DNA of 30,994 bases from CALKYB01 sp964510575. GTDB taxonomy: Bacteria; Bdellovibrionota_C; UBA2361; SZUA-149; CALKYB01. Both the position numbers and the translations under genes were made by a program. The notes below the pieces were generated by a model. That model did no database searches. It had not been told where the DNA came from and saw nothing but the letters and a program-made list of their open reading frames with translations. Shown here in pieces: positions 15,287 to 23,042 of this stretch. The first letter of the stretch is position 1. Each line of letters opens with the position of its first letter. The stretch covers positions 1 to 30,994 of the forward strand of contig CAZECN010000030.1 of the NCBI GenBank assembly GCA_964510575.1, given 5' to 3'.

Positions 15287-17206
15287 ATGAAACGTTTAAT
15301 AAATGACCAACAAGGAAAAGTGGGAATTATTGTAGGCATCTTGGCACTGCTAGGAATTGGGTTCGCAGCCTTTCAGGGCTTTTCTGGTTCTGAAGAGTCT
15401 ACGCTAAGCCAAGCTAGTCAAAGTCCGTCTACGGCTGCTGTCCTTGGAGCTAAGGTTAGCGATCAAGTCGAGAAGGTAGCTGGCGTTGCCAAGCTTAACC
15501 CAAGTTTTGTTAGTGACTTAGATTTCTCAAGCGAAAGTGAGTTCGCAACCCTTGGAACTAATGTAACTTCTATTACAATTATTGACCCCTCCAAATTGAA
15601 AGGACAGCTTGAACATTTTTTTTCTTACCTTGAAACAATTGAAAAGTCGCAATTAGTCGCCAAGACTCAGGACACTTTAGGCAAACAAGTAAAGAAATCT
15701 TTGGAAGCTCAACTTCAAGATTCGCTACCTGCAGCAAAAAACAAAACAGACCTATCAAACAATTTTTCAGTTGAGGATACTCGAGCTCAATCCATGTCTA
15801 CACTATCTGAGTTTGGGAAAACTATCCTAGTTACAGGGGACAGAGGTGGTAGTCTTCCAGCTATTTTTCTATCCAGTAAATTCACTTCGGATAAATTTCC
15901 GGCTCAAATTAAGCAGCAGCTTGCAGCCAATCAAATATCTCGAAGATCTGAGGAAGGTAGCTTAACTATCAAACAAGACCCAAACAATCCGGATATATTC
16001 GTGCTAGATGCGACGTTTGGCAAAGATAAGACGCCTCTGGATGGGCAGATTCAATTCAAAGGTAATGAAATTCTACTGCTCTCTCCAGTTGATTTTAAAT
16101 TTGATAGCGAAAGCACCGATGGCAAAAAATTAATCGACTCCAACATCTTCAAAGAGGTTTCCTCGAGTCTGAGAAAAAACTCATTTGTCAGCACCTGGAG
16201 TGGCGATGAAAATTTCAAGGACAACACGCTAGGCTGGATGAAAATACTAGCAGGCGAGGACTCAAAAGAAGTGGAGGATATTTTAGGGGAAACCTTGAAA
16301 AATCTACCTAAATCTTTCGCTAGCTCTGTAACTTTAGATCAAGGAATGGTGGCAACTACTTGCTCCAAGCTAAACGAGGATAGCGATCTAACTAAAGCTC
16401 AAATCAAACATCTCAGTCAGGGCCAGGGCTCCACTTCAGTCGCCAAGCTAATTACAGCACAGACTATTTTCGCTCTTGGCTTCAGCGAGGCTTCGATTGC
16501 ACTAATAGAACCAACTTTAAAGCAAGCCTATGGAGATGATGTAGTTAATGAAGTTTGGAAAGACCCGAACCTTCAGCCGGTTATCAAAACCCTTGAGAGT
16601 GTTCAGGGCTTAATGGATGACTTTGAACTCGATGAAATATCCCTAGCGCTTGGAATCCCAGCTGGCATACCAACTGTAGATACTTCGATTTTAATCAGCC
16701 ATAAGAAAGGCGATTCCACTGAACTTCTAAAAAAACTGAATGAGTCTATTAATGCTTTTGGTGCTAAATCAGTAAAGTCCAACTTTACCGAAGGTGTACT
16801 GACCTTAAATACTGGCGGCTTTCCAGGAATTGGTGTTGTCGGAAAGGTTCTTAAAGATGGAAAAATTCTAATGGCTGGTTCTGAAATTTCATGGCCAGTG
16901 GTGGCTAAGCAACTAGAAAGTGAGCCAAGCTTTTTGAACAACAATATGAAAATCGCTGGAGTGAATTTTGGAGAGCTGAACAAAAGCCATCAAGGCATGC
17001 AATATTTCTCGACTAAACCATTGATCACAATGGCTCAAGGATTTGCTGGAATGGCAGCTGGACAACTTCAAGGACAAGGCTTGACGGTAAACGACTTGAG
17101 AGATTTTGTTACTAACTTTGACTTTAGATTTGCCTCTGTCACCCAAGCAGAGGTTCGTGGAGATCATCTGGTTTGCCAAAAAGACATGATGAGCCTGGTG
17201 GAATAG
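15287..17206 (+). CDS. Membrane-anchored exported protein, unknown
   Basis: This 639-aa protein has one N-terminal hydrophobic helix (about residues 11-30, GKVGIIVGILALLGIGFAAF) and then a long, mostly periplasmic region. The body alternates strand-like and helical parts and has few cysteines. Repeated themes such as SLPAIFLSSKF, GQIQFKGNEILLLSPV and VLKDGKILMAGSEISWPVVA suggest a duplicated alpha/beta fold, reminiscent of DUF3352-type exported proteins; this is weak inference. AGAGG precedes the ATG. The next gene (TraB/GumN-like) starts one base after the stop, so the two are certainly coupled in expression. Confidence 0.78.
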   Translation: MKRLINDQQGKVGIIVGILALLGIGFAAFQGFSGSEESTLSQASQSPSTAAVLGAKVSDQVEKVAGVAKLNPSFVSDLDFSSESEFATLGTNVTSITIIDPSKLKGQLEHFFSYLETIEKSQLVAKTQDTLGKQVKKSLEAQLQDSLPAAKNKTDLSNNFSVEDTRAQSMSTLSEFGKTILVTGDRGGSLPAIFLSSKFTSDKFPAQIKQQLAANQISRRSEEGSLTIKQDPNNPDIFVLDATFGKDKTPLDGQIQFKGNEILLLSPVDFKFDSESTDGKKLIDSNIFKEVSSSLRKNSFVSTWSGDENFKDNTLGWMKILAGEDSKEVEDILGETLKNLPKSFASSVTLDQGMVATTCSKLNEDSDLTKAQIKHLSQGQGSTSVAKLITAQTIFALGFSEASIALIEPTLKQAYGDDVVNEVWKDPNLQPVIKTLESVQGLMDDFELDEISLALGIPAGIPTVDTSILISHKKGDSTELLKKLNESINAFGAKSVKSNFTEGVLTLNTGGFPGIGVVGKVLKDGKILMAGSEISWPVVAKQLESEPSFLNNNMKIAGVNFGELNKSHQGMQYFSTKPLITMAQGFAGMAAGQLQGQGLTVNDLRDFVTNFDFRFASVTQAEVRGDHLVCQKDMMSLVE

Positions 17207-17207
17207 C

Positions 17208-18053
17208 TTGAATAAACGCTTAAATAAACTCCTGGCCTATGTTGTTCTTTGTTACGGCCTAATTTTAACATGTGTTAGCCCTACGCTGGCTAGTGATCTG
17301 CAACATACTCGCCTCCTGAAAGACTCAGAGGGTAGATCTATAAGTCTAGATGTTGCAGTTACAAGTTTTCAAAAATCGGGGGTTACAGTTGATTTGATCG
17401 GAGCAATTCATATTGCTGACAAATCTTATTTCGAAAAACTTAACTCTCTTTTTCAGGAATACGATAAAGTACTCTTCGAACTCGTAGCCCCTGAAGAACA
17501 CGATTTCTCTTCTAAGAAAAAAGGTAGCGATATGTATAAACCAATGGCTGATGCCCTAGGGCTAGTTGGTCAGGTTGAGCATATAGACTATTCCGTGCCC
17601 AACATGGTTCATGCCGACCTCTCTCCCAAGGCCCTAAAGAAGGCGATGGAAGATGGGGGACAAACATTTTTTGACCTTTTCATTTCGGTAATGAGAAATG
17701 GTTATAAAAGCCAACTAAAGGACTATCATAAGTCCCAAGTTGCTAGTCTAAAACTTCTTTTAGGTTTTCTTAGCCCTAATAGAGATAGGGTTTTAAAGTC
17801 TATCCTAGCAGAGCAATTTGCGGATCTGGATAATCAAATGGGCCAGCTAGGCGAAGAGGTAAACAGTCTTATTATTGAAAAAAGAAATATTAAGGCTCTT
17901 GAAGTGCTGGAAGAAACCCTAAAAGCTCCTTCTAATAAGAAAATCGCTATTTTTTACGGAGCCGGACACAATAAAGATTTTGCCGATCGACTGGTCAATC
18001 AAATGGGCTTTAGATATAGTCAGCAAACTTGGCTAGCAGCTTGGCAGCTTTAG
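17208..18053 (+). CDS. TraB/GumN (ChaN/TIKI-like) family exported protein
   Basis: This 281-aa protein starts at a TTG one base after the upstream stop. A signal peptide ends near TLASD (residue 29). Family motifs are visible: GAIHIADKSYFEKL followed by YDKVLFELV near the N terminus, and KIAIFYGAGHNKDFADRLV near the C terminus, giving the conserved His-Glu-GxGH set seen in the TraB/PrgY/GumN and TIKI metalloprotease-like superfamily. The reaction is not established for bacterial members. It pairs with the 639-aa membrane-anchored protein. Confidence 0.78.
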   Translation: MNKRLNKLLAYVVLCYGLILTCVSPTLASDLQHTRLLKDSEGRSISLDVAVTSFQKSGVTVDLIGAIHIADKSYFEKLNSLFQEYDKVLFELVAPEEHDFSSKKKGSDMYKPMADALGLVGQVEHIDYSVPNMVHADLSPKALKKAMEDGGQTFFDLFISVMRNGYKSQLKDYHKSQVASLKLLLGFLSPNRDRVLKSILAEQFADLDNQMGQLGEEVNSLIIEKRNIKALEVLEETLKAPSNKKIAIFYGAGHNKDFADRLVNQMGFRYSQQTWLAAWQL

Positions 18054-18169
18054 GGCTTCCCCTACCTTAAATCAATCGGTGACTGGAATTGTTCACTTGC
18101 CTTGTTCCAGCCTCGTTGGATTTTGAATAGACTCTGAGTCTAAATCGTTTGATCTTAAAGGCAGAAAAA

Positions 18170-18787
18170 ATGAATGTTGAGGAAGTATCTAAAAAATTAA
18201 ACTCAGCCTCTCCAAAGCAAATTATCAACTGGGCTATTTCCCTAGAAGGTAAAAAGATAGTGACCACTAACTTTGGCCCTTTTGAATCAGTTATTCTACA
18301 TATGGCGACTCAGTGCGATCCTGAAATTAGGGTCGTTTGGATAGATTCTGGCTATAGCGTAAAGAACACCTATAGGTTTGCTGAACAGCTAATCTCTGAT
18401 TTCAAACTTAACGTAGAAGTCTACACTCCCAAAGTCACAGCTAGTCGCCAAGACACTGTTTTTGGTGGAGTGCCTGGAATTGATGAGCCAAATCATAAAG
18501 ACTTTACTGAAACCTTTAAGCTCGAGCCCTTTCGAAGAGCTATGGAAGTTGAAAAACCGGCAGTCTGGCTAACGGCTATTAGAAGAGACCAAACCGAGTT
18601 TAGAAAAAACCAAGAGATTGTTTCAAAGACTGCCTCAGGCCTTATCAAAGTAGCACCGCTACTCAATTGGACTGAGCAGGATATGAGAGACTATGTCGAG
18701 GAACATGAAATTCCGAATGAAGAAAATTATTACGACCCGACTAAGGTTGTTGGCAACAGGGAATGTGGTCTTCATCTTGAGAACTAG
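18170..18787 (+). CDS. cysH: Phosphoadenylyl-sulfate (PAPS) reductase family, CysH-like
   Basis: This 205-aa protein has the PP-loop region TNFGPFESVILHMA (about residues 33-46), VVWIDSGYSVKNTY, AIRRDQTEFR and the C-terminal ECGLH with the catalytic Cys199, all typical of PAPS reductases. The family reduces activated sulfate to sulfite using thioredoxin or glutaredoxin. The CC and CxxC pairs that hold the 4Fe-4S cluster of APS reductases are missing, so PAPS is the likelier substrate. ATG 18170 is chosen because AAAGG lies 8 bases upstream; a TTG at 18149 is less likely. At about 205 aa it is slightly short. Its end overlaps the next gene. Confidence 0.85.
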   Translation: MNVEEVSKKLNSASPKQIINWAISLEGKKIVTTNFGPFESVILHMATQCDPEIRVVWIDSGYSVKNTYRFAEQLISDFKLNVEVYTPKVTASRQDTVFGGVPGIDEPNHKDFTETFKLEPFRRAMEVEKPAVWLTAIRRDQTEFRKNQEIVSKTASGLIKVAPLLNWTEQDMRDYVEEHEIPNEENYYDPTKVVGNRECGLHLEN

Positions 18788-19853
18788 CGCCGTTCATCTA
18801 AAAACTCAGCTAGCCCTGTTTTTACTTTTGTTTGGAGCATGTTCGGCTGGTGGCCCTAGTTCAGAAACAAGCCCTCAAGCCTTACAAGGTAAACTCTCTT
18901 CTCAAAGCCTGGCTCCAAGAGGGGGCACCACCAATGGGCCTACAGTAGACTATGCGCTTGAAGAAGACTTAGCCTGGGAACGTATTGGCAAAGCTCAAAG
19001 CTCCAAAGAAAAAGACCGAACTGCTATCCTGGCAATGGTAGGCGAATTTCAAGCAAGTTTTGAGTTTGCAGAGACCGGTCTCTTTTCTGGGCGAAAAAAC
19101 TTCACTGCTCCTTATCAATCATGGGCAACAGAGAAAGTTTATCTTCTAAAAGAATCGGAAGATTTTATCAGCCTGCAACACTTGTTGGTGATGCACTTTG
19201 TGGTGGATGGCAAAATTGAAGGGCCCTTTGTCATGAAACACTGGCGCCAAGACTGGAGCTGGCAAGCTACTAGCATCTTTAGTTTCACCGGTAACAAAAG
19301 CTGGACTAAACGCGAGCTCTCAAGCTCAGAAAGAGATGGAAAGTGGCTACAAGAAGTATTTCATGTAGACGACTCCCCCCGATACTCCTCGCTTGGAAGA
19401 TGGGAGCACTACCAAAACTTTTCTCGTTGGTTAGGAGAGCAAACAGCTCGTCCTCTGCCTCGTCGAGAAAGAACCTCCGGTCTTGATTACAAGGTTTTAG
19501 TTGGCTCCAATACCCAAACTATTTCAAAAAATAAGTGGCTACACGAGCAGCACAATTACAAGTGCCAGGGGATTTCTTTAGATAATTGTCAGGCCTCAGA
19601 GGTTGGGGTTAACAGCTACCGAAGAATTACCGACTACGACTTCAAGGAAGGTGATCAATACATCAAGGACTCAGCCGCATACTGGAGTGCTACTCGATCT
19701 CACTGGAAAAAGCTGTTTAAAGAACATAAAGTAATCAAACTGAAAGAACTCGTTGAAAACAAGCAACAATTCGAAATGCATTTTGAAAACGTAGAGAAGT
19801 CTAAAGGCGATGCCGTCTCTACAATCAACTCATTCATCGAACTGGCCTACTGA
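18777..19853 (+). CDS. Predicted lipoprotein, unknown
   Basis: From TTG 18777 this is a 358-aa protein with a leader ending in LFLLLFGAC, a good lipobox with Cys22, followed by a Ser/Gly-rich linker. Starts further upstream (for example GTG 18765) are possible; the true start must lie close to the lipobox, so the first part of the longer open frame inside cysH is not used. The mature protein is rich in Trp and Lys with blocks such as APYQSWATEKVYLLKE and FVMKHWRQDWSWQATSIFSF, which I do not recognise. It overlaps the cysH stop by 11 bases, suggesting coupling, although a functional link with sulfate reduction is not evident. Confidence 0.72.
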   Translation: MRTSAVHLKTQLALFLLLFGACSAGGPSSETSPQALQGKLSSQSLAPRGGTTNGPTVDYALEEDLAWERIGKAQSSKEKDRTAILAMVGEFQASFEFAETGLFSGRKNFTAPYQSWATEKVYLLKESEDFISLQHLLVMHFVVDGKIEGPFVMKHWRQDWSWQATSIFSFTGNKSWTKRELSSSERDGKWLQEVFHVDDSPRYSSLGRWEHYQNFSRWLGEQTARPLPRRERTSGLDYKVLVGSNTQTISKNKWLHEQHNYKCQGISLDNCQASEVGVNSYRRITDYDFKEGDQYIKDSAAYWSATRSHWKKLFKEHKVIKLKELVENKQQFEMHFENVEKSKGDAVSTINSFIELAY

Positions 19854-19904
19854 CCAAGAGAATACCAAGCACTAGTTTGGATAACCGAGCAGGCGTCTGT
19901 CCTA

Positions 19905-19910
19905 TATAAT
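19905..19910 (+). promoter_or_regulatory. Perfect TATAAT -10 element for the HiPIP unit
   Basis: TATAAT lies 43 bp before the 12-codon ORF and 81 bp before the HiPIP start. No good -35 is seen at 16-18 bp, so an activator may be needed, or this is a chance match. Confidence 0.45.
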
Positions 19911-19952
19911 TTGCATCGAATTTATTTTGAGAACTACTTATGGGAGGGTAAA

Positions 19953-19991
19953 GTGCAGTCTCTGTTCGAGAAATTAAAAGGGAAAGAATAA
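19953..19991 (+). CDS. 12-codon ORF overlapping the HiPIP start
   Basis: GTG at 19953 is preceded by GGGAGG (19942-19947) with 5-base spacing, the best Shine-Dalgarno in the area. It reads MQSLFEKLKGKE and stops in TAA that shares its last A with the ATG of the next gene (TAATG, 19989-19993). This is the classical layout of a translationally coupled leader peptide. It has no amino-acid bias typical of attenuators. Confidence 0.5.
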   Translation: MQSLFEKLKGKE

Positions 19992-20335
19992 TGATAAGAA
20001 GAAACTTTTTACTTTCAGCCACTGGCCTTATAGCAGGTGCTTTGCTTTACCCGCTAAGAGCATTCGCTGCCGAAAAAAAGGATATTGTTGCTCTTGACGA
20101 TCCAACGGCAACTGCACTTGGTTATGTTCATGATGCCGCCAAGGCTGACCTGAAAAAATTCCCAAAACGAGCCGGAGCCGAAGGAGCAACTCAGTTTTGC
20201 AACAACTGCATGTTCGTCCAAGGCGAGGAAGCGGAAATTGCTGGCGAAGAAGGAAAGTGGGTCGGCTGCCAACTTTTTCAGAAAAAAGTCGTTAACTCGA
20301 AAGGCTGGTGCAACTCTTGGACCAAAAAACCCTAA
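19991..20335 (+). CDS. High-potential iron-sulfur protein (HiPIP), Tat-exported
   Basis: This 114-aa protein begins with a twin-arginine leader (IRRNFLLSATG, then AFA cleavage near residue 26). Four cysteines, 70, 73, 93 and 107, are spaced C-x2-C-x19-C-x13-C, and the GWCNSW end is typical of HiPIP. These small periplasmic proteins carry one 4Fe-4S cluster and pass electrons at high redox potential, for example to cytochrome oxidases or photosynthetic reaction centres; the partner here is unknown. AAGGG lies 8 bases before the ATG, inside the overlapping leader ORF. A large inverted repeat follows the stop. Confidence 0.92.
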   Translation: MIRRNFLLSATGLIAGALLYPLRAFAAEKKDIVALDDPTATALGYVHDAAKADLKKFPKRAGAEGATQFCNNCMFVQGEEAEIAGEEGKWVGCQLFQKKVVNSKGWCNSWTKKP

Positions 20336-20346
20336 AAGACAGGGGA

Positions 20347-20448
20347 CAGGTTGCGCTTAACTTCATCCTTTGAAACCCCTCGTCCTTCGAAGTGGGTTCT
20401 CAAATATCCACTCGCTGGCGGGTTAAAAGCCTAGTTAAGCTCAACCTG
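20347..20448. terminator. 16-bp inverted repeat between convergent genes
   Basis: CAGGTTGCGCTTAACT (20347-20362) pairs with AGTTAAGCTCAACCTG (20433-20448) with one mismatch, around a 70-nt loop. It occupies nearly all of the space between the ends of the HiPIP gene and the minus-strand mannose-6-phosphate isomerase gene. CTTTTT follows on the plus side, so it may end transcription from both directions. Confidence 0.5.
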
Positions 20449-20454
20449 AACTTT

Positions 20455-21681
20455 TTATTCCCAAAATACTGGGTTTATTGTCGTTAAATAAATAGTTCCC
20501 TCTAGGCCCAGCTCAAGTGGTTTGAGCTCGTTAAGAGCCGCCGAAAAGAATAAAGCCTGTCCAGACTCAATAGAGACTCTTCCCTCACCTTCTTCTTCCA
20601 CTGTGGCGTAAGCAGCACCATCTAAACAAAAAGCAATTGCTGGGCCTTGAACCTGGCCACCTACGGGTAAGGGAATTTTACTCTCTATCTTGGTTAAATA
20701 AAATTCCTTAGCTGGCGTCAGGTAACGAGTTTCCATACCTTCAACTTCGGTTTCAACCAAGCAAGGCTGGTCAACCCTGTAGTCCACCATGTCCAACAAA
20801 ACATCAGTGTCTTTAAACTTAGAAGTAAGTCCAGCTCTAATTGTATTGTCACAATTAGCCATGCACTCAACGATGTCTCCACTCAAGTAGGCATGAGGAA
20901 CCCCAGGCAAGGAGAAAACTGCCTCCCCTGGTTGAAGGGTAACAATGTTAAGCATAAAGAAGGAGAAAACTCCTACATCCCCTTTAGGATAGAGATCCGA
21001 AACAATCTCCAACCAACGCTCTATTTCGGGATCATCGATCTTTTCAGTTCGCGTATAAAGCTGGCCGCATAGCTCTTCCACCTGTTCAGCTGAAAGATTC
21101 ATTACAGATCGGTAAACCTGTTCCTTAACCGCAGCTCCGCTCTCCTCTGAAATATCTTCTAGATCTGACAATGTTTTTTCAGAAAGTGCTTCTACAATTT
21201 GAGGGCAGCCCAAAACTTTCTTTTTAAAGTCAGGGTTAGATCTAAAGCCACAGAGCATTTGCACTTTAGTGGCAGCGACTCCAATCTCTGGCTTATGATT
21301 AGAATCAGGATAGTTGGCAGGATCTTTTTTATGCAATTCCTCAGCCAGTCGGAGGTCAGGATGCACCTGAATTGATAGAGGCCTAGCGACAGAAAGAATT
21401 TTAAATAAAAAGGGCAGCTCCTTTCCCCAAGCCTCAACAACCCGCTTTCCCAAAATAACCTCTGGGTTGGAAGCAATAGCTTCTCTAAGGCCTACCGGAG
21501 CCCGGTCGATAATTAACTTAGAACTTGATTTGGGATGGGCTCCAAACCAATACTCAGCAAAGGTCCCAGACTCACTATTTCTTCCAGCTAAAAGAGCAAC
21601 AAGGGAGTCAGAACCCGTTTTCCCCCAGTCATACTGTTGGACTGTTCCAAGAAGGAGCAAAGGTTGTAAAAACTCTCTCAT
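20455..21681 (-). CDS. manA: Mannose-6-phosphate isomerase, type I
   Basis: This is a 408-aa zinc enzyme converting fructose-6-phosphate and mannose-6-phosphate. The zinc and substrate motifs are in place: QVHPD (Gln105, His107), YPDSNHKPE (Glu132) and PGVPHAYLSGDIVE with the later His. The NTIRAGLTSKFKD and MVDY stretches also match. The length fits the type I family. ATG 21681 was preferred over TTG 21687; no strong ribosome site is seen. Mannose-6-phosphate leads to GDP-mannose, a likely precursor for the polysaccharide whose export genes lie downstream. A TPR lipoprotein gene lies upstream on the same strand. Confidence 0.93.
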   Translation of the reverse strand: MREFLQPLLLLGTVQQYDWGKTGSDSLVALLAGRNSESGTFAEYWFGAHPKSSSKLIIDRAPVGLREAIASNPEVILGKRVVEAWGKELPFLFKILSVARPLSIQVHPDLRLAEELHKKDPANYPDSNHKPEIGVAATKVQMLCGFRSNPDFKKKVLGCPQIVEALSEKTLSDLEDISEESGAAVKEQVYRSVMNLSAEQVEELCGQLYTRTEKIDDPEIERWLEIVSDLYPKGDVGVFSFFMLNIVTLQPGEAVFSLPGVPHAYLSGDIVECMANCDNTIRAGLTSKFKDTDVLLDMVDYRVDQPCLVETEVEGMETRYLTPAKEFYLTKIESKIPLPVGGQVQGPAIAFCLDGAAYATVEEEGEGRVSIESGQALFFSAALNELKPLELGLEGTIYLTTINPVFWE

Positions 21682-21792
21682 TGCCAAACTGAAAGCTTCT
21701 GAAAAGAGATGTCCATCAGAAAAGTAAAGGTTACTAGGCCTAGCTTAACGGTCTTACACACTACAAACAAACACTTCAAACTAGGCATTGAG

Positions 21793-22434
21793 CTACTGAA
21801 TTTGGCCCGCGTCCTGTCCGGTAATTTTATCCAAAATAGTTTGGGCAGGGCTAAATTCAGGCTGAACGGCCAAGGCTTGCCTAGCTGCACTTTCTGCTTC
21901 AGCAAAATTTCCAGAAGATAACTGATCCCTGGACAACCAGGTCCAAAGGTCCGCACTCAGAGGACATCTACGGGTCAACTCTTGGTATTTTTGAACTCTA
22001 ACCGCTGAATTTTCGATTAGTATCGCTTCTTCAGCTTCAGCATCAATTCCTGGACAAACTTTGGCTATTCGATCGAGTGGCGAGGATTCTTTATCGCGGT
22101 TAACAACTATACCTTCCTCTTCTCCAGACTCTTTCTCATCAATAAGCTTGGCTCTGCTGTTTTGGACTTGCTTAAAAAACTGATCGTTATCGGAGTTAGC
22201 AGCGTAGGATACCGCTGGGGAGTTGAACCTTTCTGGAATTCCGCCAGAATCTCTAAGAGGAATTCCCGCGGCTGAGCCAGTGACTGTTCTCGGTGACCAT
22301 GCAGGTGCACCACCTGAGAACCCGCCTCTTGAAACCAAAGCTTGTTGCTCGGCAACAGTAGCGGATTTAAATCGGCAGCCAGCTAAGACTGTCACTATGA
22401 GCAGGGCTAGAATTAATCGAGAGGAAGCGGCCAT
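21793..22434 (-). CDS. TPR-containing lipoprotein, unknown
   Basis: This 213-aa protein has a lipobox (TVLAGC, Cys20). After a Gly/Ser-rich linker, the last ~90 residues contain TPR-like helices (VQKYQELTRRCPLSADLWTW and FAEAESAARQALAVQPEFSP). ATG 22434 is chosen because GGAG lies 8 bases upstream; a GTG at 22452 also reads through. It would be an outer-membrane-anchored scaffold. Manα genes are not known partners; it may be transcribed with manA, which follows 111 bp later on the same strand. Confidence 0.72.
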   Translation of the reverse strand: MAASSRLILALLIVTVLAGCRFKSATVAEQQALVSRGGFSGGAPAWSPRTVTGSAAGIPLRDSGGIPERFNSPAVSYAANSDNDQFFKQVQNSRAKLIDEKESGEEEGIVVNRDKESSPLDRIAKVCPGIDAEAEEAILIENSAVRVQKYQELTRRCPLSADLWTWLSRDQLSSGNFAEAESAARQALAVQPEFSPAQTILDKITGQDAGQIQ

Positions 22435-22579
22435 CTGAGTTCTCCAGAACACTTTTCAATAATTATCTTAAATAAGCTCCTCCAAGAGCAACACAGGGCT
22501 CTAAAGAGGGGTTTAAAAGGCTAGTTTGCCATAGAAGATTGTAGAGGCCTAGTAAAAATAGAGCAAATTAGAGGGTTAT

Positions 22580-22942
22580 TTGAGGCCATTTGAGCTGGCA
22601 AAGCAACGAAGAGAAGAGCTCTTTTACTCTCATCACTCTCTTTGTAAGTTTTCAGAGGATTTTCTTATCGAGGCGCTCAAGAGTCGAGGAATGAGACGTG
22701 TAATGCGTGATGCTCCCTCTTCAGTCGCATCACCTATGGCTTCGGCCTGCCAAGCGGGCCGAGACGTCGCAATGAGAAGAGCTCGCAGAGCAAAGAAGAG
22801 AAGACCTGCCACTCTTTTATAGGACTTCAGGTAGTTCTTGTTGAGGCTCTCAAATGCCAACGAGTGAGTCGTATAGAATATACGTCGCAACGAGGAGGCT
22901 TTTGAAGAAACGAAAAGAAGGGCTACCTGAAGTCCTATAAAA
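22580..22942. repeat. Degenerate direct and inverted repeat cluster, non-coding
   Basis: The 22435-23042 interval holds no convincing gene. A 40-bp unit starting TCTTATCGAGGCGCTCAA at 22663 recurs at about 22837 (TCTTGTTGAGGCTCTCAA) with 29 of 40 positions equal and no gaps. Looser relatives begin near 22579 and 22891. Short palindromes are frequent: GTGATGC/GCATCAC, TCGGCC/GGCCGA, CGTATA/TATACG. The block is purine-rich and has open frames on both strands only because of composition. Confidence 0.5.
22815..22942. repeat. Perfect 20-bp inverted repeat around 88 bp
   Basis: TTTTATAGGACTTCAGGTAG (22815-22834) is the exact reverse complement of 22923-22942. Pairing stops sharply on both sides. 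The second arm runs into the A tract of the kinase terminator. Confidence 0.8.
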
Positions 22943-22964
22943 AAAAAGACCGCATATAGCGGTC
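22939..22964 (-). terminator. Intrinsic terminator of the BY-kinase gene
   Basis: GACCGC (22948-22953) and GCGGTC (22959-22964) flank ATATA. On the minus strand the stem is followed by nine T (22939-22947). It lies about 80 bp past the kinase stop. Confidence 0.88.
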
Positions 22965-22971
22965 AAAAACA

Positions 22972-23022
22972 AGCCAGCAGGCAGGGGCGGTAAAATCAGG
23001 AAAGAGAAACTGCCCGCCGGCT
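22972..23022 (-). other. 3' UTR stem-loop using G-U pairs in minus-strand RNA
   Basis: The 13-base arms 22972-22984 and 23010-23022 match at 11 of 13 positions. The two differences become G-U wobbles only in the minus-strand transcript and A-C mismatches in a plus transcript, which points to a structure in the kinase mRNA between the stop codon and the terminator. Confidence 0.5.
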
Positions 23023-23042
23023 ATAAAATCTATTATCTAGGC

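Noticed and set aside
18693..18776. Longer N terminus of the lipoprotein gene reading back into cysH.
   Set aside because: It would place ~28 extra basic residues before the lipobox helix and overlap the conserved end of CysH.
22580..22822. 80-aa plus-strand open frame starting at TTG (very Arg-rich).
   Set aside because: It lies in repeat-rich purine sequence that is open on both strands; residue content and lack of conserved features argue against a gene.
22633..22890. 85-aa minus-strand open frame in the repeat cluster.
   Set aside because: It crosses one arm of the inverted repeat and mirrors the repeats; no ribosome site or signal supports it.
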